Below, piece by piece: positions 43,112-51,381 of a DNA stretch of 64,000 nt. Source of the stretch: Filimonas effusa (GTDB lineage: Bacteria; Bacteroidota; Bacteroidia; Chitinophagales; Chitinophagaceae); contig NZ_SDHZ01000002.1 of NCBI RefSeq assembly GCF_004118675.1, positions 558,001-622,000 of the forward strand. The letters are read 5' to 3'. The notes below the pieces were generated by a model. The model saw only the letters and a program-made list of their open reading frames with translations. It searched no databases and had not been told where the DNA came from. The position numbers and the translations under genes are program-made. Numbering within the stretch: position 1 is the first letter of the stretch; each line of letters opens with the position of its first letter.

Positions 43112-43442
43112 GAAGAATACAATGAAGAAGCTTTTCGCTTGCTACTGCAATGAAACGTCTTTTCCTTTGAAATTGTTGCGGCATTGCAGCATTGGTGCTA
43201 TTAAAACCAGGTGCTGCTTCAGTTTATCAAGCACCAAAACCCTTATAGCTGTGATACCTGTTATCTGCTTATACAGGCCCGGATGTTTGGCGTAACCACA
43301 CCTTCAACTAATGACAACAGTGGCTTTGCAAGTGTCTTTTGAGACGGTGGATTACCGGCAGCATCGACGCAGGATGTAATTATGAGGCTGATAGTGGCTG
43401 TTGAGCCGCTTTGATCGCTTTTTAATGATCCGAAAAGCACTT
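43112..43442. other. Intergenic stretch upstream of the second sigma gene
   Basis: About 330 bases between the sigma promoter and the hypothetical gene at 43443. A - strand frame starting with GTG at 43440, two bases after the hypothetical gene's stop, stays open for about 60 codons. It has no recognisable features and I do not call it. No RNA gene, repeat or strong terminator is seen. Confidence 0.4.
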
Positions 43443-43925
43443 TCAGAGTTTAAGAAAAGATTTCAACCGGCTTAGCAGTATCAGTTGATCGCCATATGCC
43501 GCCAGCGTTGCGGTATCAAGTGTTTGCATTTGTTCCAGCGTATGAAGAAGGTATAGCGGATCTTCTGTTTTTAAATAATGAATAAAATAAAGAAGTTTTT
43601 CCGCACACGCCGACAAACTTTGTTTATCGGCGTCCGGAAATTTACTTTTACGGGAGAATTTACGACAAGCCTCAGAAAGGTCCCGCTGGCATTGGTCTAT
43701 CACAGGCCCTTCTACATCTTCTCCAGCACATGCTATCACTTTATGTGCAAGCGTGAACAGCTCCCGGAATACCGCATATTTAGGAGATGCCAGCGCGTGG
43801 TCTACCGCAGCTATTTCATGCCCGGTCAGGATTGCGCATAAGTATAGTAATCGCCTGGGATCAAGGCCGGCATATTCATCTGCCAGCATTTTCTGATATT
43901 CAAAAAAGTTTTGTGTTCTTCCCAT
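43443..43925 (-). CDS. Hypothetical helical protein, 160 residues
   Basis: The protein is almost wholly alpha-helical by composition (FFEYQKMLADEYAGLDPRRL, LLYFIHYLKTEDPLYLLHTL). It has no signal peptide or membrane segment and four cysteines, none in a recognisable motif. I do not recognise the family. ATG start at 43925, preceded by about 165 bases without features. Same strand as its neighbours but not evidently in an operon with them. Confidence 0.65.
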   Translation of the reverse strand: MGRTQNFFEYQKMLADEYAGLDPRRLLYLCAILTGHEIAAVDHALASPKYAVFRELFTLAHKVIACAGEDVEGPVIDQCQRDLSEACRKFSRKSKFPDADKQSLSACAEKLLYFIHYLKTEDPLYLLHTLEQMQTLDTATLAAYGDQLILLSRLKSFLKL

Positions 43926-44090
43926 GTTTTTAATAAAAAGAGAGCACTTACCTGTGCAGTGTTTTAAAAGGCTTATCCATACTGTAATATAACAAATGGA
44001 GGGGCATCCAGGACATCTTTTTTAACCGATCCGGAAGCACACCTGGTCGATCACCTCTTATCGATCCGGAACATAAAACGGGAACAAAAA

Positions 44091-44921
44091 TTACAATAAA
44101 TTCTCCTGCGCAGCCTGATAAACGGTCCTGATCATCGGTTGAAAGCCAAGGCTACGGGCAAGCGAACCATCTGCATGAAGATGCCAGGGGTTTTGAAGAG
44201 GTTCAGCTGACGGCTCCATTTTTCCACCAGCGATTTGGATCAGCTCATACACCGAAAGCGTAGCTTCATCTGTAATATTAACGATTCTTCTATCCATGGC
44301 GCCTGCAAGAACTACATTCATTGCGGTGGCAATATCAAGGTGGTGGATGGTACTTATTTTCATAGCAGGATGCATCTTTCCTGCTATAGCATGCCCCTGT
44401 AACGATTCCAGATGTCCGTCGGCATCGCCGTAGACAAAGGGAAACCTTAGAATAGACCAGTTAAGTTCACTTACGCGTAGCTCTTTTTCAGCCTCCACTT
44501 TACTGGCAGGATATGGATGTTGCGGCTCAACGACATCCTCTTCACAGCCCGGGTGCGAATTATTTATATTGTATACATGATTGGTACTTGCAAAAATAAA
44601 GCGGACACCGGGATTATGTTCTTTTGCGGCCATAATAAGGTTATGGGTACCTTCCAGATTACTCTTCCAAATCAAATCTGTGTCTTGAGTGCGAAAAACA
44701 GCGGCAAGGTGGATAATTGCCGATACACCTTTCACTGCTTGCGCCAGCGTAGGCGTATCAAATAAATCTCCCTCCATCATTGTTATGCCCGATGGAACAT
44801 TTTTCCCCTTTCGCACCAATGCAACACATTCCCAACCCATTTTCTGCAGACGTGGTACCAATCGTGCTCCAACAAGGCCGGTCGCTCCCGTTATCAATAT
44901 TTTACCCAACTGAATGCTCAT
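44091..44921 (-). CDS. NAD(P)-dependent epimerase/dehydratase (extended SDR)
   Basis: The 276-residue protein opens with ILITGATGLVGARLV (GxxGxxG dinucleotide-binding turn). It continues with GVSAIIHLAAVFRTQD, FIFASTNHVYNI and the active-site PYPASKVEAEKEL (YxxxK), then SILRFPFVYGDADG. This is the NAD-dependent epimerase/dehydratase branch of extended SDRs; the substrate is a nucleotide sugar or other small metabolite and cannot be told. It starts 70 bases downstream of the AraC regulator gene on the same strand and may be co-transcribed with or regulated by it. Confidence 0.9.
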   Translation of the reverse strand: MSIQLGKILITGATGLVGARLVPRLQKMGWECVALVRKGKNVPSGITMMEGDLFDTPTLAQAVKGVSAIIHLAAVFRTQDTDLIWKSNLEGTHNLIMAAKEHNPGVRFIFASTNHVYNINNSHPGCEEDVVEPQHPYPASKVEAEKELRVSELNWSILRFPFVYGDADGHLESLQGHAIAGKMHPAMKISTIHHLDIATAMNVVLAGAMDRRIVNITDEATLSVYELIQIAGGKMEPSAEPLQNPWHLHADGSLARSLGFQPMIRTVYQAAQENLL

Positions 44922-44991
44922 ACCTATTTATTTTGTTTTGAACAAAACTCGTGGCAACAGGAGAAAAAGAGCTGGACAAAAACCGGCAGAT

Positions 44992-45846
44992 TCAGGACAA
45001 ATCCTGAAAAAATTCAGCTACTGTTTTACCAGTATTTTTTTTAAACAAACGGGAGAAATAGTCTGGATCGCTAAATCCTAATTCAAAAGCCAGTTCTTTA
45101 ACAGAAGACTTTTGCCCATAGTGCATCCGGCGTCTGGCCTCCAGCATCAAACGATCTGTCAAAAATTCCTTGGGCGACAGACCGGAATAGTATTTAACAA
45201 TTTGGTATAAACTATCAGTACTCACTCCAAGCTCCTCTGCAATACTCCTGATTGTTGGATGATCTGTCAGATTTTCCTCTACAAAAACTTTGAACCCGAT
45301 AAATTTATCAAGTCTGTCATCGGACAACTGTCTTTCTGATCCGAAATAAGTAGTGTTAATCTCCGTCAGCAAACTATTTAAATGAGCCAGAATAATTTCA
45401 GGATCAGCATCAGTGGAGCCTAATAAAGACGAGAGTATATTAAAAATAATAGTTACACGGACAGCAGCAGCAGGAGAAAAATGTATTTTCTGCCTATTAA
45501 GCGGATTCAGAAGAAACGGATATTGCTTAGGCAGCCTCGAGAGACATTCTTCATCAAAGCCTAATTTATAATAATCACTCGCATGTGATGAAGTTGGCAA
45601 CTGTCTGACCTGGTGTGGCATCAGGAACAACAATTCATGTTTCTCAACATTAAGCTGCTTCATGTCGACGCTGCACTGGCTGAACCCCTCAATCACAAAG
45701 AGAAAAAAGTAATAAGGTAAATGCTGTACCAGTTCACCTCTTTCAGTAACCTCCGGGGAAAGATGCCCAAAGCCCGGTGAAACAATCCGGATAGGCAGCA
45801 AATTGTTTTGGTTCAAATGATGATGGGAGGAAATCATACTACACAT
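44992..45846 (-). CDS. AraC-family transcriptional regulator
   Basis: The 284-residue protein has an N-terminal cupin-like sensing region (LPYYFFLFVIEGFSQCSV, HELLFLMPHQVRQLP). The C-terminal two-helix-turn-helix domain covers about residues 188-284: first HTH around TIRSIAEELGVSTDSLYQIV, second around SVKELAFELGFSDPDYFSRL, then FKKNTGKTVAEFF. The ATG at 45846 or at 45837 (MISSHHH) could be the start. The likely target is its own operon with the epimerase gene 70 bases downstream. Confidence 0.92.
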   Translation of the reverse strand: MCSMISSHHHLNQNNLLPIRIVSPGFGHLSPEVTERGELVQHLPYYFFLFVIEGFSQCSVDMKQLNVEKHELLFLMPHQVRQLPTSSHASDYYKLGFDEECLSRLPKQYPFLLNPLNRQKIHFSPAAAVRVTIIFNILSSLLGSTDADPEIILAHLNSLLTEINTTYFGSERQLSDDRLDKFIGFKVFVEENLTDHPTIRSIAEELGVSTDSLYQIVKYYSGLSPKEFLTDRLMLEARRRMHYGQKSSVKELAFELGFSDPDYFSRLFKKNTGKTVAEFFQDLS

Positions 45847-46016
45847 GCCGATAAATTTACTTTAGCCGGGTAAGATTAACAGGTAAGAACTGTACCTAAA
45901 ATTAAGCTAATGCCGTCATTTGTGAAACAGCTGACGAGAGTAGTCTTACACCACTACCGGAGATTATTCTATACGTTGTTATCAAAAACAATGGAAATCT
46001 ATACTTTTCATTTTAC

Positions 46017-46601
46017 ATGTTTTGTGGTTCATTTTTGAATTCAAAACTAGTTACGGTGGATAGTCTCCTGAATTTTTATTCTGCCACATTTCCGGCTGAG
46101 TTCAAAAATAGTTACGAAGGACGGCAAGCACTAACAATTTTGAGAGACCGAAAGATACGGGAAGAGCAAGGTACTGCTCCGGAATTTACCGCAAAAGATT
46201 TTTCGGGGAAGCAGGTTAAGTCAAGTGATTTCAAAAACAAATACATCCTGATTAACTTTGGGGCATCTTATTGCGCTCCTTGTATTCAGGAGTTTCCAGC
46301 ACTTACAAATATGATAAAGAATTTACCGCAAAATGAGGTTGTGGTTATCTATGTTAACAGAAATAAAAGTTATGAAGCGTTTACCAAAGTAAAAGAGAAA
46401 TACAATTTAGTTGGCTTGCATCTCAAGTCTAATGATACCTTGGATAGAAAATATAAAGCAGAAGCAATTCCTCAACTTTACCTTATTGATAAGAATAGGA
46501 AAATATGGTACGACCGAAGCGCTCTAAACGACTATGAATTATCTAAACTGCAAAACATCTTACAGCAAACTTTCAATTTGTCGGGTCAAGTTATGAAGTA
46601 A
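46017..46601 (+). pseudogene. 5'-truncated TlpA-like thioredoxin gene fragment
   Basis: The ATG-started frame gives 194 residues: a short helical middle (VDSLLNFYSATFPAEFKNSY) and a complete AhpC/TSA-TlpA domain with ILINFGASYCAPCIQEFP (CxxC), AEAIPQLYLIDKNRKIWYD (cis-proline) and a normal C-terminal helix. No signal peptide or DUF4369 domain is present. The reading frame stays open upstream to a TAA at 45903-45905, and the stretch just before the ATG reads IKNNGNLYFSFY, which looks like the usual middle of DUF4369-TlpA proteins. The gene therefore seems to have lost its N-terminal half. It is more AT-rich than its neighbours. It may be dead or make a cytoplasmic fragment. Confidence 0.6.
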
Positions 46602-46659
46602 TCAGGATACATCAACACGGCATGCAAACATACTATCGGTAATTGTCAGCGCTAATTAT

Positions 46660-47109
46660 TCATAAAGATTTTTCAAAGCAGATGCTGCTTTCTATTGATG
46701 CATATTGCCCGTAATTGGGAATAACGGTATAATCTGCTTTTCTATAAAGCGCAATGGCTTCCGGCATCTTGTTGCCAGTTTCCAAAATACACTTTTTATA
46801 ACCCAGCTCTTTTGCCCATGCCTCCAGTTCACACAGTATGGCAGAAGCTATTCCTTTGCTTCGCTGTTCTGCGGAAACAAACATGCGTTTTATCTCCATT
46901 GCTGAGTCATCATATACTTTCATTGCGCCGCAGCCGACAGGGGTTCCATCTATGAAAACAACAACCACGTTTTTCAAAAGATCTATGGAGTTATATTGCA
47001 TAAAGAAATCATTGGCATCACCGTTACGCTTCGCAAGGTCACGATCCAATTCAGCTACCAATATTTGAAAATGCTTATTCTCAGAAGTAGTTCTTTCGAT
47101 ATTTGTCAT
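46660..47109 (-). CDS. GNAT-family N-acetyltransferase
   Basis: The 149-residue protein shows the GNAT core: VVVFIDGTPVGCGAMKVYDD, AMEIKRMFVSAEQRSKGIAS (acetyl-CoA pyrophosphate loop, RxxGxA), ILCELEAWAKELGYKKCILE, and NKMPEAIALYRKADYTVIPN. This size and ending (YGQYASIESSICFEKSL) match small PhnO/MarR-type acetyltransferases. The acceptor is unknown. It lies 50 bases downstream of the end of mnmE's regulatory partner genes in the same direction and 58 bases from the convergent TlpA fragment. Confidence 0.88.
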   Translation of the reverse strand: MTNIERTTSENKHFQILVAELDRDLAKRNGDANDFFMQYNSIDLLKNVVVVFIDGTPVGCGAMKVYDDSAMEIKRMFVSAEQRSKGIASAILCELEAWAKELGYKKCILETGNKMPEAIALYRKADYTVIPNYGQYASIESSICFEKSL

Positions 47110-47158
47110 GATGGGTTACAGCTTTATAGAGAACAGTAAAGCATCTTGAAAAAGGCAA

Positions 47159-48529
47159 TCACTTACCTATGCAAAATTTACTGAATATATAATCTAATTG
47201 ATCCTCAGAAGTTAACTCCCCTGAAATGAGGCCCAGGTAATGTAAGCAATGCCTTATATCCAGTGCTACAAGATCGCCCGGAAGGCCGTTCTGCAAACCA
47301 CTACGAATTTCATGCAGCGAGGATTCTATCTTCTGCAATGCCTCTACATGCCGGGCATTGGTGATAATAGTTTGATCTTTTTCTATACTATCCTCTACAG
47401 CCATGCCGAAGAGTTTCTGTTGCAGTTCGGCGATACCTTCTCCTTCTTTTGCTGAAATATAAATGGTGTTAGCAGCGGCAGGTAATGCCATAGTTGCCGC
47501 ATCGGCCTTATTACCTACCAGCAGGTATTGGATCTGTTGTTCCTGCAATTGCATGGCCATTACCTCCAGTTCAACGGAAGTGGTTTGGGTTACATCGTAG
47601 AGATAGAGGACCACATCGGCTTCACGCATTTTGGCGAGGCTTTTTTCAACACCTATGGTTTCTATGACATCACTGGTGTGCTCGCGGATGCCGGCAGTAT
47701 CTATGAGGCGGAAAAGAACACCGTTGATGTTTAATATTTCTTCGATGGTATCGCGGGTGGTACCGGCAATATCACTTACGATGGCGCGTTCTTCCTGTAA
47801 CAAGGTGTTCAGGAGGGTGGATTTGCCGGCGTTAGGTTTCCCTATGATGGCTACCTGGACGCCATTTTTGATGACGTTGCCCAGGCGGAATGATTGAAGC
47901 AGCTTACTAACCTGTACAGAAGCCTTCTCTAAAAGGGCAAATAACTGGGTTCTATCGGCAAATTCCACGTCTTCCTGGGAAAAGTCCAGCTCAAGCTCTA
48001 TAAGGGCGGAAAACGACAGCAATTGGTCACGGAGCTGCTTTATAATGCCGGAGAAGCCGCCACGCATATTTTGCAGGGCTTGCTTTTTGCTGGCTTCGGT
48101 ATTACTGGCAATGAGATCGGCTACAGATTCGGCCTGTACCAGGTCGAGTTTGCCGTTCAGGAAGGCACGCTGGGTGAATTCACCAGGTTTGGCAATACGA
48201 ACGCCCTGGCTGACAAGACATTGTAATATCTGCTGCTGAACGTAATGAGAACCGTGGCAGGAGATCTCTACTACATTTTCGCCGGTATAGGAACGGGGGG
48301 CTTTGAATAACGCCAGCACAACTTCGTCCAGCACCGTTTCTCCTTGTTTCAGGAAGCCTACATGTAAGGTATGTGTGGGCTGCTCCTGTAGCTTTTTAGA
48401 GGGAAAAAGGCCATCCAATACACTGATGGCCTGCGAACCGCTTACCCTTATAACGCCAATAGCGCCTGTGCCTTGTGGTGTGGCCAGCGCCGCTATTGTA
48501 TCATCCCATCCTGCCAGTTTTCCAAGCAT
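47159..48529 (-). CDS. mnmE: tRNA modification GTPase MnmE
   Basis: The 456-residue protein matches MnmE over its whole length. The N-terminal tetrahydrofolate-binding domain begins DTIAALATPQGTGAIGVIRV, with PRSYTGENVVEISCHGS. The central helical domain follows. The G domain carries GKPNAGKSTLLNTLL (G1), SDIAGTTRDTIEE (G2), LIDTAGIRE (G3) and LLVGNKAD (G4). The protein ends in the invariant CIGK. With MnmG it installs the carboxymethylaminomethyl group at wobble uridine 34 of several tRNAs. The start codon region is enclosed by a large inverted repeat (48504-48579). Confidence 0.98.
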   Translation of the reverse strand: MLGKLAGWDDTIAALATPQGTGAIGVIRVSGSQAISVLDGLFPSKKLQEQPTHTLHVGFLKQGETVLDEVVLALFKAPRSYTGENVVEISCHGSHYVQQQILQCLVSQGVRIAKPGEFTQRAFLNGKLDLVQAESVADLIASNTEASKKQALQNMRGGFSGIIKQLRDQLLSFSALIELELDFSQEDVEFADRTQLFALLEKASVQVSKLLQSFRLGNVIKNGVQVAIIGKPNAGKSTLLNTLLQEERAIVSDIAGTTRDTIEEILNINGVLFRLIDTAGIREHTSDVIETIGVEKSLAKMREADVVLYLYDVTQTTSVELEVMAMQLQEQQIQYLLVGNKADAATMALPAAANTIYISAKEGEGIAELQQKLFGMAVEDSIEKDQTIITNARHVEALQKIESSLHEIRSGLQNGLPGDLVALDIRHCLHYLGLISGELTSEDQLDYIFSKFCIGK

Positions 48530-48579
48530 GTCTTATTCTGTTAATCTGCAAAAATAAGACAAAGGCTGGCAGGATGGGA
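48504..48579. promoter_or_regulatory. Nested inverted repeat enclosing the mnmE start codon
   Basis: Outer arms of 14 bp, TCCCATCCTGCCAG (48504-48517) and CTGGCAGGATGGGA (48566-48579), pair perfectly. Inner arms GTCTTATT (48530-48537) and AATAAGAC (48553-48560) also pair perfectly. The ATG (48527-48529, - strand) sits against the inner arm and codons for about residues 4-8 form the outer arm. A TATTTTTG -7-like box (48549-48556, - strand) lies inside. The structure could sequester the start in a longer mRNA or act as a DNA site. Confidence 0.6.
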
Positions 48580-48587
48580 ATGTTTGC

Positions 48588-49442
48588 TTATTCTTCGTCA
48601 ACCATAAAGGTGATGGACTGGCGCTGACGATAGATCACCTTACGGCCATTTTGTTCGGCAGGCATCCATTGCGGACCTCTTTTGATGACTCTTACCGCTT
48701 CGGCTGCGGTACCGTACCCGGGATCATTTTCTGCTTTTACGTCCGATACGTTTCCGTCTCTATCTACTACGAAAGAAACGATAACTGTCAACTTGCTTCC
48801 GGGAGCCGCGCCATTGGCAACGGGTTCATCCCTGTTCAGGTTTTTCTCGAGGAATCTGCGCCAGGCATCTGTGCCACCGGGGAAACGTGCCTGAATACTT
48901 ACAGTAACAACAGGACCATCATTCAAAACCTCCATGCCGGTTCCCTTGATACTACCACTTCCTGTTCCAGGGCCGGTAGCTACCGGTGGCGCCACCAAAC
49001 CTGGGTCGGTAGCAGTGCCCAGATGATTCACATTACTAATGATGGCAGTTTCAATTGTTTCTACCGGGGGTACTTCGTTTTCCGGATTTACTTTTGAATC
49101 TTCCACAATGGTTAACGTTGTACTCCTGACAGTACTAACATCTTCCAGTTCTGCCGGTGGTGTAGGCAGTGGAGCAGGTGGCTCGGGGATGGCATCTTCT
49201 TTAGGAGGTATCGCCTCTGTCTCTATTATTATCTCATTAAACTGGAGTGCTGCATTCTTATCAGCTCCGCCCGCGAATAATGTACTTGCATAAAAGAGAC
49301 TACAAAGGGCAGTCATGATCCCCAACGATGCCATCAATCTTTTATTATAATTTTTCCGTAAAGTATAAGCACCGTATAACTGGTTTCTATTCTCGAACAA
49401 AATGTCGAGGAAGTCGGCTTGCAGAATGTTTTTGGCTTGCAT
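48588..49442 (-). CDS. TonB-family energy transducer (copy 1)
   Basis: From the ATG at 49442 (MQAKNILQADFLDILFENRN) the protein is 284 residues. It has one membrane anchor (LMASLGIMTALCSLFYASTLF) and a proline-rich periplasmic spacer (PEPPAPLPTPPAELED). The C-terminal TonB domain has SIQARFPGGTDAWRRFLEKN, TVIVSFVVDRDGNVSDVKAE and NGRKVIYRQRQSITFMVDEE. It is a clear paralogue of copy 2 encoded 490 bases upstream, sharing the KNYNKRL/KTYSKRL anchor region and the C-terminal domain, but is separated from the exb operon by a bidirectional terminator. It probably serves a subset of TonB-dependent receptors. Confidence 0.93.
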   Translation of the reverse strand: MQAKNILQADFLDILFENRNQLYGAYTLRKNYNKRLMASLGIMTALCSLFYASTLFAGGADKNAALQFNEIIIETEAIPPKEDAIPEPPAPLPTPPAELEDVSTVRSTTLTIVEDSKVNPENEVPPVETIETAIISNVNHLGTATDPGLVAPPVATGPGTGSGSIKGTGMEVLNDGPVVTVSIQARFPGGTDAWRRFLEKNLNRDEPVANGAAPGSKLTVIVSFVVDRDGNVSDVKAENDPGYGTAAEAVRVIKRGPQWMPAEQNGRKVIYRQRQSITFMVDEE

Positions 49443-49867
49443 AGTTGTAGCGTTTATAATGAGACGCAAAAGGCGCTTCATTCCACATAAGAAAAGACGC
49501 TATTTATGCTATAATGAAAAATATTTCTTTTAAACATTACCCTGGCGGTATTCAAAACATATAACATTGGTTTGATGTAAGCATGCTTCTATTAAACAAC
49601 GATCCTTGCCCAGGTCTATAAGGTTGCTTGAATGAGCACTCCAACCTGTTGGCAGCATTTAACCCCTGCTACAAAAATGAATTTAAGATATCAGGCACAC
49701 CTTAATGTTTCCTTGCCACAAACTACACCTGCCAGTGAGCAACAGCATAAAAAACACTTTGTAAAACCATGCTTTTCAAGGTTACAAGTATGCAGTAAAA
49801 TTTCCTGCCTTCGGAGGATCTCCACAGGCATAAGGCCAGCTGCTTTAGGCCAGTCATCTATGCACAT
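49443..49867. other. Intergenic stretch upstream of tonB copy 1
   Basis: About 425 bases between tonB copy 1 and the terminator at 49868. A + strand frame at 49632-49913 runs into the terminator hairpin and has no recognisable protein features; I do not call it. No exact TAnnTTTG box was found for tonB copy 1. Nothing else is seen. Confidence 0.4.
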
Positions 49868-49912
49868 AAAAAAAGGTGGCTGTATCGTTGGAATGATACA
49901 GCCACCTTTTTA
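49868..49912. terminator. Bidirectional intrinsic terminator after the exb-tonB operon
   Basis: Perfect 16-bp arms AAAAGGTGGCTGTATC (49871-49886) and GATACAGCCACCTTTT (49895-49910) around an 8-base loop, with further A on the left and T on the right, give a strong terminator on both strands. On the - strand it ends the exbB-exbD-exbD-tonB transcript, 19 bases past the tonB stop. Confidence 0.9.
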
Positions 49913-49930
49913 AAAACTATAATTATCGGA

Positions 49931-50773
49931 CTATTCTTCAGCTACCTGGAAGGTAATGCTTTGTCTTTGACGATAGATTACGTTACGGCCGTTCTGAACG
50001 GCAGGGATCCATTTCGGACCTTTCCTGATTACACGCACCGCTTCTTCAGCAGTACCATAACCTGGAGAGTTTTCGGCTTTTACTTCAGAGATGCTACCGT
50101 CTTTGTCCACCAGGAACGATACCACAACAGTATAGTTGCCGGGAGGCGCTCCGTTTTCAACGGGCAGGTCACGGTTAAGGCTTCTCTCGAGGTATCTTCT
50201 CCATTCCTGGTCACCACCGGGGAATTTAGCCTGGATCTGTACGGTTTTAAATTCCTTGTCATAGTCTTCTTTAGGAGCAGCAGGTGCGGCAACAGTACCG
50301 GTACCGCTGGCTTCTACTGGAGGAGCTACGATGTTGGGATCTTTTAAACCTTCCTGGTTGATAGTACCAATACGGGTATCTTCCAGTTTTTCAACTTCCT
50401 GAATTTTGTCTTCCTGCTTCACCTCAGCATCCTTCACAATTTTGGGAGGAGTGAACTTGGTGATTTCCACTTTGGGAGGTTCAGCGCGGGGAGGCGGAGG
50501 TGGAGGGGGAGCCTCAGGCTTCTTCTCCTCTTCCTTCTGCTTAACGTCTTCTAACTGTACGTCTTGTACAATTATCTGCGTGTTCTCCGTTTTCTTGGAT
50601 TTACCCAGGATCACCGCAGCGAACATCAGCAAACATACCGCCAGCATCGCGATCATAGCTGTAACCAGACGCTTTGAGTACGTTTTTCGCAGTTCATATG
50701 CACCGTATTCCTTGTTCTTCCCTTCGAAGATGATATCAAGGATATCGGCTGTTAAAATTTTGTTTGCTTCCAT
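49931..50773 (-). CDS. tonB: TonB-family energy transducer (copy 2, in exb operon)
   Basis: The 280-residue protein has an N-terminal cytoplasmic segment (MEANKILTADILDIIFEGKN), a membrane helix (MIAMLAVCLLMFAAVIL), a Glu/Lys/Pro-rich spacer (KPEAPPPPPPPRAEPPKVE) and a C-terminal TonB domain (IQAKFPGGDQEWRRYLERSL, TVVVSFLVDKDGSISEVKAE, NVIYRQRQSITFQVAEE). It carries proton-motive energy from ExbB/ExbD to SusC-type receptors. It is the last gene of the exbB-exbD-exbD-tonB operon, 27 bases after the second exbD and just before a strong terminator. Confidence 0.96.
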   Translation of the reverse strand: MEANKILTADILDIIFEGKNKEYGAYELRKTYSKRLVTAMIAMLAVCLLMFAAVILGKSKKTENTQIIVQDVQLEDVKQKEEEKKPEAPPPPPPPRAEPPKVEITKFTPPKIVKDAEVKQEDKIQEVEKLEDTRIGTINQEGLKDPNIVAPPVEASGTGTVAAPAAPKEDYDKEFKTVQIQAKFPGGDQEWRRYLERSLNRDLPVENGAPPGNYTVVVSFLVDKDGSISEVKAENSPGYGTAEEAVRVIRKGPKWIPAVQNGRNVIYRQRQSITFQVAEE

Positions 50774-50800
50774 TGTATCACAATGTTTTAATAACCTTCA

Positions 50801-51343
50801 TTAAGGAAGTGAGTTAGACGCCTCTGTAGCCTTTACCAGCTGGTTTTCACCCTCTGAAATGTCTACAAGTGCATAACGCTTTACAGCATTAATCGGCATC
50901 TCGTCCATAATGTCAATCACGTTTTTATACTTACATTCCTCATTCGGCTTAATCACAATTACAAAGTCGTCTGCAGGAGTAGATTTCTTTTTATTGATAA
51001 TCACATCGCGGATCTCTTTGAAATTAGAAGCTTTGAAATTAGCTCCCGCAGGATCTAATATACCCTCATAGTAAAAAACAGAATTGTCTTTCCCTAAAAG
51101 AATGGTCAAAGCGCCTGATTCTTTTGCCTTGTTCTGCTCTTCCGGCTTATCGGCGTCTTTCGGCATGAAAAGCTTCATAGCCGTAGGAGAGCTCATGGTT
51201 GTCGTGAATATGAAGAAGGTGATCAACAGGAAGCCCAGGTCAACCATCGGTGTCAAGTCTACACGGGTAGACTGCTTCTTACCCTTTTTGACCCCTGGGC
51301 CTTTCTTGTGCCCGCCACCACCCGAGGTATCCATTTCTGCCAT
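50801..51343 (-). CDS. exbD: ExbD/TolR-family biopolymer transporter (second exbD)
   Basis: The 180-residue protein has a glycine- and lysine-rich cytoplasmic start, then a single membrane helix with the essential aspartate (VDLTPMVDLGFLLITFFIFT). The periplasmic domain ends with IIKPNEECKYKNVIDIMDEM. It forms the proton channel with ExbB. It lies 38 bases after the other exbD gene; Bacteroidetes commonly carry two different exbD genes in tandem. Confidence 0.95.
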   Translation of the reverse strand: MAEMDTSGGGGHKKGPGVKKGKKQSTRVDLTPMVDLGFLLITFFIFTTTMSSPTAMKLFMPKDADKPEEQNKAKESGALTILLGKDNSVFYYEGILDPAGANFKASNFKEIRDVIINKKKSTPADDFVIVIKPNEECKYKNVIDIMDEMPINAVKRYALVDISEGENQLVKATEASNSLP

Positions 51344-51381
51344 AGCACAATCAGTTTATTTGTTAATAATGTTGTTATCTG

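Noticed and set aside
43259-43440. GTG-started - strand frame of about 60 codons after the 43443 gene
   Set aside because: Composition is unremarkable, no family is recognised, and a rare start codon next to the upstream stop is weak evidence.
46017-46601. Insertion-sequence remnant as cause of the TlpA truncation
   Set aside because: No transposase fragment, inverted terminal repeats or target duplication is visible around 45850-46020.
49632-49913. + strand open frame of 93 codons in the tonB gap
   Set aside because: It ends inside the terminator hairpin, has no recognisable protein features and no promoter-like sequence.
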